Shown here in pieces: positions 57,041 to 64,000 of a stretch of DNA of 64,000 nt. Within the stretch, counting starts at the first letter, position 1. Each line of letters begins with the position of its first letter. The stretch comes from Eucalyptus grandis (Eukaryota; Streptophyta; Magnoliopsida; Myrtales; Myrtaceae). Location of the stretch: positions 13,162,559 to 13,226,558 of the forward strand of contig NC_052614.1 in assembly GCF_016545825.1 (NCBI RefSeq). The letters are read 5' to 3'. The position numbers were made by a program, and so were the translations under genes. The notes beneath the pieces are model-generated. The model searched no databases. It was not told the DNA's origin and saw nothing but the letters and a program-made list of their open reading frames with translations.

Positions 57041-58850
57041 TCTGTCACAACATAGAACATTTAATACTATAGTGAATTGAAATTGGAAAATGAGTACATG
57101 ACCGCACAGTCATTTTACAAAACAGACGGTGGAATGTCAACCACCAATTTTGAAGTTGGGAGCAGGGATACTGATTTTGACAGTTTCATAATTTTTTTTG
57201 TCAACGAATCGATCGGATAACTACTATTTTACATAGGAACAAGATGGTATTTATTTTTTCTTTTTTAATTTAAAAAATAAATCAAATTGATAATATTCGA
57301 ACAACAAGTAATATATGAAGAATCCAATCACAGCTTTTAAAATAGTGGATATTATTCTCTGGGATATTATTCTCTGGCCAAAGAAGAGATTTGGTGAATA
57401 TTGTTCCTAAATAAAAGAAATTTAAGAGCTCAAAAGGGAAACAAAATTAGAATGCAAATATGTAGTATACTTTAAACCTTAGATTTTTTTAGGATTTTGT
57501 CATGGATTGACACAGCCATGGAGAAAATTTTATTATTCTTTACTTCTTTCATTATAAGAAAGTAAGATGTACTGTGACGCCGTATTTTAGTTGGTATTTG
57601 TCAATATATATATATATATATAGACATTTAAACATGATTTTTTTCTCTTATCTTGTTTGGATGAATGGCTTTCTTATTGACAGCACTTTACTGATGAAAA
57701 TAATGTTAGTGATAAAGATGACATAAACAATTTAATTGAAAATGCTAGTGATGAAAGTGTCACGACACCATACAATCTTAAATTATTGGTGATGAAAACA
57801 ACCTCACTAATATTTTTAGGCCACCAAAGAGACTTTTACAGCAATGATTCGAGCGGAATTAATGAGAAGTCACAATACACGATGATTTTGTGATTAGTTG
57901 CAAAGCCAACGTTTCAAGTATTTATCATCTTTGGAATTTGATGGATATTTCTAATGACATTAATGATTTCTTTTAACTTAGTGATAATACTTTTTTTACT
58001 TTTGATTATCTATTTTGTGGTATGCGATTTTTTTTTTCTCTTTTTCATATTGAAGGATTTTAACTTACTAAAATATGTAAGAGTTTCCCCATTCAGATTG
58101 GTGCTTTTCGGGCCTTTATAAATAGTCTAATCCTAAATTAAGCCATGATCCTAAATTAGGCCAAGAAAAAAAGGGAAACGGTGGAAAGTCAAAATAAAAA
58201 CACAAACAAACAAATGAAACCGGTCAAAGCATTATTTTGGTTTCCGTTTGGGTGTGGTTTATACTCTCATTAACAAGATGACACGGAGTTCCATGAATAA
58301 CTACTGGATATATATATTCTCTTTTTATTATAATTGATTAATGTAAAAGAGAGATGCGATGTGTTAATTATAGTGGAATCCTTAGCTGAATGTAACCCTA
58401 GTTTAAGAGTGAACCCAAATAAAATCTTGTATCTCAAATTCTTAGTTTCATTTTTACTCTCAATTTTCTTTGTAATTGTACGGTGAATCCTAATAGTTTT
58501 CTCCATTAAAAGTCATGGCTGGTATTAAACGGTTAGAAGATTAAAATTACGGCATCGTTAAGATAGCCGAGCTCATTGGAATCATATGTCATATGTGGAC
58601 ACTCGGATTTATTGCTCCGAGGTCACAACATGCGATGCTAAGGCCCCAACCAATGCCAGGATGCTTTCCATTTAATTCCTGACGTATAACTATTTGGGGG
58701 CAGCAAAACCTCCAGCACACGCATTTAATAAGGGCTTAATGGGGCTCTCTGGTCCCATCCTATAACTCCATATCACCCAAAATCTTCAGAAAACCACCTT
58801 ATTGTCATTCTACATACTAGTATTATATTTCCAAGTAATTCCTTCAATTT
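57041..58850. other. 1.8-kb sequence found only in the LRR-3 flank
   Basis: The LRR-1/LRR-2 flanks pass straight from the equivalent of 57040 to that of 58870 within about 60 bp, so this is an insertion here or a deletion there. It is AT-rich with a TA microsatellite. The frame at 58270-58506 has no domain, and I found no clear terminal repeats. Confidence 0.5.
57604..57622. repeat. (TA)n microsatellite
   Basis: About nine TA dinucleotides. Confidence 0.9.
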
Positions 58851-59154
58851 CAAATGAAGTAGCGCGCGGTAGTAGAGTCTGAACAATTCATAAGACCAAT
58901 AGCGCTATATCTCTTGACAAGATTGCTAATGCTGTGATTTTTCGTCACTGCTGCATGTTAGAATCCCGTAACTAATGCATCAGCTGGATGTAAGGCCAAG
59001 AAATCGAACCCATTTTCAAGCAACTTCGTGAAGACCCAAAAAAATTGCCAAAAGTAAAAGGATGCCAAAGTGGAAAGCAACTCACGTTAGACTCTATGGA
59101 CTATGTGAAGATGCAGTACGGGAATCGGCAGGGCATCCCCTGGGCACGCCTTAC
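58851..59154. other. Flank shared with 47230-47511
   Basis: Matches the sequence upstream of LRR-2 (GCGCTATATCT, ATGTTAGAATCCC). No gene of its own. Confidence 0.5.
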
Positions 59155-59664
59155 TGGAGCTGAGAAGCTCTTTCACGATTTCGTATATCAGGACTCTCGA
59201 GTGTAGAAGGTCTCTGATTTGGAGATGTAATTCCTCTCATATTCAGCTAGGCACGGGCTACGGGATGAACTGAAAATGAGGGAAAAAAAGAGTCTCCAAT
59301 CATATAAAAATTCTCAAACAATCAGAAGAAGCACCAAGGGGGGAATAAGGAGGGCCCTCACCTTGTGTACGATCCACTCCGACTTCGGTCCTCATCATCA
59401 TACTTGGGTGCCCTTTGGTCCCTGTGACGATCAGGACTTGTGCTACAGCTTACTTCGGCTACCGTAACTCCTTTCCCTGTCTCTGTACCTGTCACAATCA
59501 TATCGTCCCCTGCTTCTGCTGCGACTTCTCCTCCGGTAATCATGGTCTCTATATTCGTCTCTGTCCCTGAAAATCGATCTTGCTATCAGTTGCAGCAGAG
59601 AATGAGAGGGAATCACATGCAACTCTGCGAGATACAATGAATCATGAAGACGGTTAAGGGACAA
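59155..59664 (-). pseudogene. RS-domain (splicing-factor-like) gene fragment, copy 2
   Basis: Minus-strand frame 59664-59443 encodes YRRRSRSRSRGRYDCDRYRD, a serine/arginine-rich tract. After a frameshift it continues at 59543-59358 with STSPDRHRDQRAPKYDDED and RSRSGSYTR. It is the homolog of 47512-48052. No RNA-recognition motif or start region is visible, so it is a fragment. Confidence 0.6.
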
Positions 59665-59689
59665 CCGCTACTTAAAGGCACGTCAGTGG

Positions 59690-59690
<1 letters not shown>

Positions 59691-59720
<30 letters not shown>

Positions 59721-59730
59721 TGTATGTATT
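59691..59730. repeat. (TATG)n microsatellite
   Basis: About nine TATG units. The matching place at 48076-48100 has none. Confidence 0.92.
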
Positions 59731-60636
59731 CATTTTACTTCGAACGAAAGAACAAGGTGCAACAAGCTTGGACGTCACCTAATAAACTGGTTTAGAGCTT
59801 AAATGACAGAAAAGCAGAATCTAGCAACCAACAAGTCAATGGCATAATAGAAACTAGTTAAAAGAAATTAGCAATACCACATTGATAGCCTACTTGTTAA
59901 GGAGGATCATAGGAGTCTAATGTCATCCACAGCATCTTAGTTAGGGCAACACAGACACATCCTTCATCTGACTAGGATGTGTCATCAATGTGCTGATGGA
60001 GCAAGTCCAAGTTCTTGAGCCCTTCATTCAGCACGAATTAACAAATGTATTTTTCGGGACAAGGGCATAACAAGTGTTAAACCTTTTACTTATCGTCCCG
60101 TGATCTATTAAATTCTAAATCTTTTTGGAAATATTCAATCAGCGCTCATCTTGCTGCCAATGCCCTTTTTTCCCTGGAAAATGAAATTTACTCAATGTAC
60201 ATGAAATTAACTTTACTTTTTTACGAGACTCACATGAAGACCAAAGCTCAGAGATTCATTTAAATTGAGGAAAAATTGGAATTCAACTCAAAACCCTAAC
60301 ATTGGCCCTTCAATTTGTAATTTGTTTTATTTGTCATTTAAATTCTCATAATCGATTCTGTCAGTGAGTAGTGAAACAGATGAGCTTTATGCGTCAGTTA
60401 TGATCCAAACTATCCAGATACTCTTTTTCATAAGTAATAAAAATAAATGTCAAGTCGGATAAAAAGGAATATGATTGAATGCATTCTGGGTGACGTTGCA
60501 CAGCCGCAGTATGCTGGACGGACTAGGACCACCGCGGAAAAGGCTAAAAATATTTTCCATGGATGGTAGATTTCTAAACTTATTGGTTAATTTCAGATAT
60601 CGGTAACTAAAGTATGATTGGTCACCATATTCTTTG
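59731..60636. other. Outer upstream flank of LRR-3
   Basis: 59795-60277 aligns with 49160-49680 and contains the empty site of the Harbinger-like MITE. From 60280 to 60636 I see nothing recognisable apart from a possible diverged first unit of the next array. Confidence 0.5.
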
Positions 60637-61070
60637 AAATTTTACGAGTATAGTTAGTTAATATTGACATTATGAATAATTTACTGACACCCAGATAATT
60701 AGTAAGTTACCAATTAATTGTAAATTTTATCTGTATAGGTAATAAACAACTAACACTATATTGATTTTATCAACATCTAAATAAATTTGTAAATTACCAA
60801 TTTCTTGTACATTTTACAAGTGCAGTTAGTAAACTAATTACATTACAACGGATTTATGAACGTTCCAATAAATTTGTAATGATCCACTTCTTTCAAGTTT
60901 TACGAAAGCGTTAGAAGAGTACTGACCCTATAAAAAAAATTACCAACACCCCAATAAACTAGAAACTTACTAATTTTTTTTCAAATTTTACAGTGTACTT
61001 AGTAAACTACCACTAACATAATGAATTCACAGATATCTCAATACAGTAAATAAGTGACTAATTACTTTCA
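60637..61070. repeat. Degenerate 86-bp tandem array, about five copies
   Basis: Units start with AAATTTTACGAG-like words at 60637, 60722, 60809, 60895 and 60983 (spacing 85-88 bp). Each contains a TTAGTAAACTA-like and an AATTACCAA-like word. Units are old and diverged. Confidence 0.7.
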
Positions 61071-62601
61071 ATTAATAACTTTATATAAAATAAAATATTC
61101 TAAGTTCTTTTTGATATATATTCTTAATATATTTGTCCAAAAAAGGTAGAATTGCCAAAAAAAAATATTCATAAACATTTTTTTTGTCAATTTAGTTCTA
61201 AACATTTTACAATTATGTTAATTTAGTACATTTAGTCAATTTTAGCTGAAATTGTTAACGTGGATGCTAGCTATTTTACGGTGACATAACTGTTTGGTTA
61301 GGTCTCCACCTATATTGCTAGTGGCTGGCCTACAAGAATATCTTGCTAGTATGTATGCCCATAGACCTCTCAATGAACTTACAGAGACACTAATCATTAG
61401 CACCAATCCGCGACAACATCCTCTAAAATCCAATAAGCCAATCCAAAATTAATATCCTAAATCAATTTCACAAAACAAAACACATAATCTTTCTCTATTC
61501 CGTGTCATCAAACAAAGTATATTTCACAAGACATTTCTCATATCATTTCGAAATACATTTCATAAACCAATAACCCATAAAGCATTTCTCAAACCATTCA
61601 CAAATAATCGAAAAGTAATAAATGTTAGATCTAGACTTTTATGCAACAAAAATGCCATTTCATAATCCATACTATATATAATTTATATTACTTTGGAAAT
61701 ATGAGTTTACTAACTCAAAGAAGAGATATCACCACTCATATGGAAATGCCCAAAACCAAACAACATAGCTAAATGGCAAACGCTCTTGTAATCCTATCAA
61801 TTAAACGAAAATTGACATCAAAACCAAGTAAAACACTACATTAGCTATGAATTCACTAAAATAAGCTTAATTACTAACAAAATGAATCTGACACGCCAAC
61901 AAATCGCTCGCCTAAACCTATTATTCAAAGTTATTCACAACACAAAACTTGAGTGTGAAATTCTAATATTTTGCTTCAACTAAATCATTACTTCAAATTG
62001 ACTCCCGTCAAATCTCACAACTCCACACCATAATCCATAATTTACATGAAATGTCATAACTAAAGAACTTTAAAATTAAATTTTATAGCTTAGATTTAAC
62101 ACAATTTCGAATTTGCACCATAATCTCGAAAGCTATTCCGATTAGAATAACAAAGAGCTTGAATCCTTGGCATTGCAAGGCGGTGTTAATCGGACTTTGG
62201 GCATGTAGGCACTAAAGCCTTTTCCTTTTTCCTTCTTATTTCTTTTTCTTTCCCTTTCTTTCTTCTCTTCTTCTTTTCCTCGCTATTTGCGATCACTCTC
62301 TCTTTTTCTTCTTCCCCTTTTTCTCTCGGTCATGTCTATTTGCTTTAAATAAAGCGCTCTCCTTTTTTTTTCCCTTTTTTTATTAGCGACTTCATTTGAC
62401 CAAGTCAACAAATCCAAATATTACGGAATGCCTTCAAAGCACTTGATAGGGAGAGGTTATTGATGAAGAGTTTGACATAAAATAAAGAGCTTTACGATGT
62501 GTTTGGGTACGAACACTCTAATCTTTCACACTTCACCTTCTTAAAGTCTGGCTACATTTTCCTTTTCCATTTGCCATTTCTTACACTGCATCGAAAGAAA
62601 A
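61071..62601. other. Intergenic, AT-rich
   Basis: No gene is recognised. 61190-61260 contains CAATTTAGTTCTAAAC-type words like those in the foldback MITEs. 61470-61640 has repeated ATTTC(A/T)CA words. A TTTC/CTTT-rich patch lies at 62215-62390. The 63-codon frame at 61242-61433 is unsupported. Confidence 0.45.
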
Positions 62602-64000
62602 ACCATTCTTACACGGCATTAAAAGACAAAGACTTGTTAGTCAAGAAAAGGAGAAGGCTGGAAAATTGCTCCATGACCCTTCCCATACGATAAGTTTGGA
62701 AATTTTAGACCCAAACATCATTGGTAAAAGTCCATTAAGACCATGACTTCCCATGAATCATTGTAATGCGCACTGATCGAAAACTCAACACACGTGAAAC
62801 CCCAAGAGACCTTGACTTCTTGAGTAGGCACATGTCTATTTTATCGTCCGAAGACCTGGACTTCTTTAGGGATATTTACAAGATGGATCTACACATGCAT
62901 GTCGGTTTAAATTCTTTCTTTTCCTTTGGGCTGGTATGCTAGTTTATACTCTAATTGTATCATAAAACCACAAAATTTATAAAATTTTGCATTAGCAGAA
63001 TATCTTTATTGATGGATATGGTAATAAGTTTCAATGGTGCTCCCTGCAAGGGACCATGCACGGGGTGGAAAAAGGGGCACAACCATTCTTACACGACATT
63101 AAAAGACAAAGACTTGTTAGTCAAAAAAGGAGAAGGCTGGAAAATTGCTCCATGACCCTTCCCATACGATAAGTTGGAAATTTTAGACCCAAACATCACT
63201 GGTAAAAGTCCATTAAGACCATCACTTCCCATGAATCATTGTAACACGCACTGATCGAAAACTCAACACACGTGAAACCCCAAGAGACCTTGACTTCTTG
63301 AGTAGGCACATGTCTATTCTATCGCCCGAATACCTTGACTTCTTTAGGGATATTTACAAGATGGATCTTCACATGCATGTCGGTTTAAATTCTTTCTTTT
63401 CCTTTGGGCCATTACGCTGGTTTATACTCTAATTGTATCATAAAACCACAAAATTTATAAAAAATTTCATTAGCAGAATATCTTTATTGATGGATATGGT
63501 AATAAGTTTCAATGGTGCTCCCTGCAAGGGACCATGCATAGGGTGGAAAAAGGGGCACAACCATTCTTACACGGCATTAAAAGACACAGACTTGTTAGTC
63601 AAAAAAGGAGAAGGCTGGAAAATTGCTCCATGACCCTTCCCATACGATAAGTTGGAAATTTTAGACCCAAACATCACTGGTAAAAGTCCATTAAGACCAT
63701 GACTTCCCATGAATCATTGTAACGCGTACTGATCGAAAACTCAACACACGTGAAACCCCAAGAGACCTTGACTTCTTGAGTAGGCACATGTCTATTCTAT
63801 CGCCCGAAGAACTTGACTTCTTTAGGGATATTTACAAGATGGATCTACACATGCATGTCGGTTTAAATTCTTTCTTTTCCTTTGGGCCGGTATGCTGGTT
63901 TATATTCTCATTGTATCATAAAACCACAAAATTTATAAAATTTTTCATTAGCAGAATATCTTTATTGATGGATATGGTAATAAGTTTCAATGGTGCTCCC
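62602..64000. repeat. ~479-bp tandem repeat, about 2.9 copies, running off the window
   Basis: ACCATTCTTACACG(G/A)CATTAAAAG starts at 62602, 63082 and 63560, so the unit is 480 then 478 bp. Units are very similar (a few percent difference by eye). Each unit carries the same short open frame (for example 62955-63155 and 63433-63633), which is too short and too featureless to call a gene. The array continues past 64000. Confidence 0.93.

Noticed and set aside
58270..58506. 78-codon minus-strand frame
   Set aside because: AT-rich, no domain, and found in only one flank.
62955..63155. A 66-codon frame repeated at 63433-63633
   Set aside because: Repeated only because the 479-bp unit is repeated; no start context, domain or conservation beyond the DNA repeat.

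Overview
The window is plant nuclear DNA. It contains long LTR retrotransposons, DNA-transposon MITEs, a tRNA-type SINE and a cluster of leucine-rich-repeat (LRR) receptor-like genes. The MIK2-like LRR family and the MITE style would fit a woody dicot such as Eucalyptus or another Myrtaceae, but the sequence alone does not prove a species. I see no intact, expressed-looking gene and no rRNA, tRNA gene or CRISPR. Nothing here looks like a new molecular system. The value of the window is that it records in detail how a receptor cluster duplicated and was then taken apart by transposons.

Layout. Three related minus-strand LRR receptor-like protein genes lie in tandem segmental duplicates. LRR-1 (stop at 5952, start at 28935) is one gene of about 2.4 kb spread over 23 kb by three insertions: a Ty3/gypsy element (7692-17187, TSD ACTTC), a second gypsy-type element (17259-25915, TSD TACAC) and a hAT-like element (26418-28794, TSD GCCAAGAT). 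LRR-2 (33902-35509) has lost its 3' half to a truncated LTR (31473-33901). LRR-3 (53173-55705) is almost complete and broken only by two single-base frameshifts. All three encode, or encoded, a secreted LRR ectodomain; LRR-3 and LRR-1 show a single membrane pass and a short basic tail but no kinase, so the products are receptor-like proteins.

Between and around the genes. A noncoding unit downstream of the LRR genes is present once beside LRR-3 (51140-52490) and in three partial copies beside LRR-1 (1-5450), one of them split by a 1.2-kb MULE-like MITE. Upstream flanks are also shared: 28936-31472, 35510-37080 plus 46608-49680, and 55706-60280. The LRR-2 flank is split by a 9.5-kb Copia/Sirevirus-like element (37081-46607, TSD GAGAG) that carries an additional ORF after pol. 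The flanks also carry paired fragments of an RS-domain (splicing-factor-like) gene (47512-48052 and 59155-59664), a SINE (30683-30939), a foldback MITE and a PIF/Harbinger-like MITE (48209-49157). The right end holds an 86-bp degenerate array (60637-61070) and a ~479-bp tandem repeat that runs off the window (62602-64000).

Order of events. Empty sites in the paralogous flanks let most insertions be ordered. LRR-3 split first. The LRR-1/LRR-2 ancestor then took a 23-bp frameshifting deletion and a foldback MITE, duplicated, and each copy afterwards gathered its own retrotransposons.
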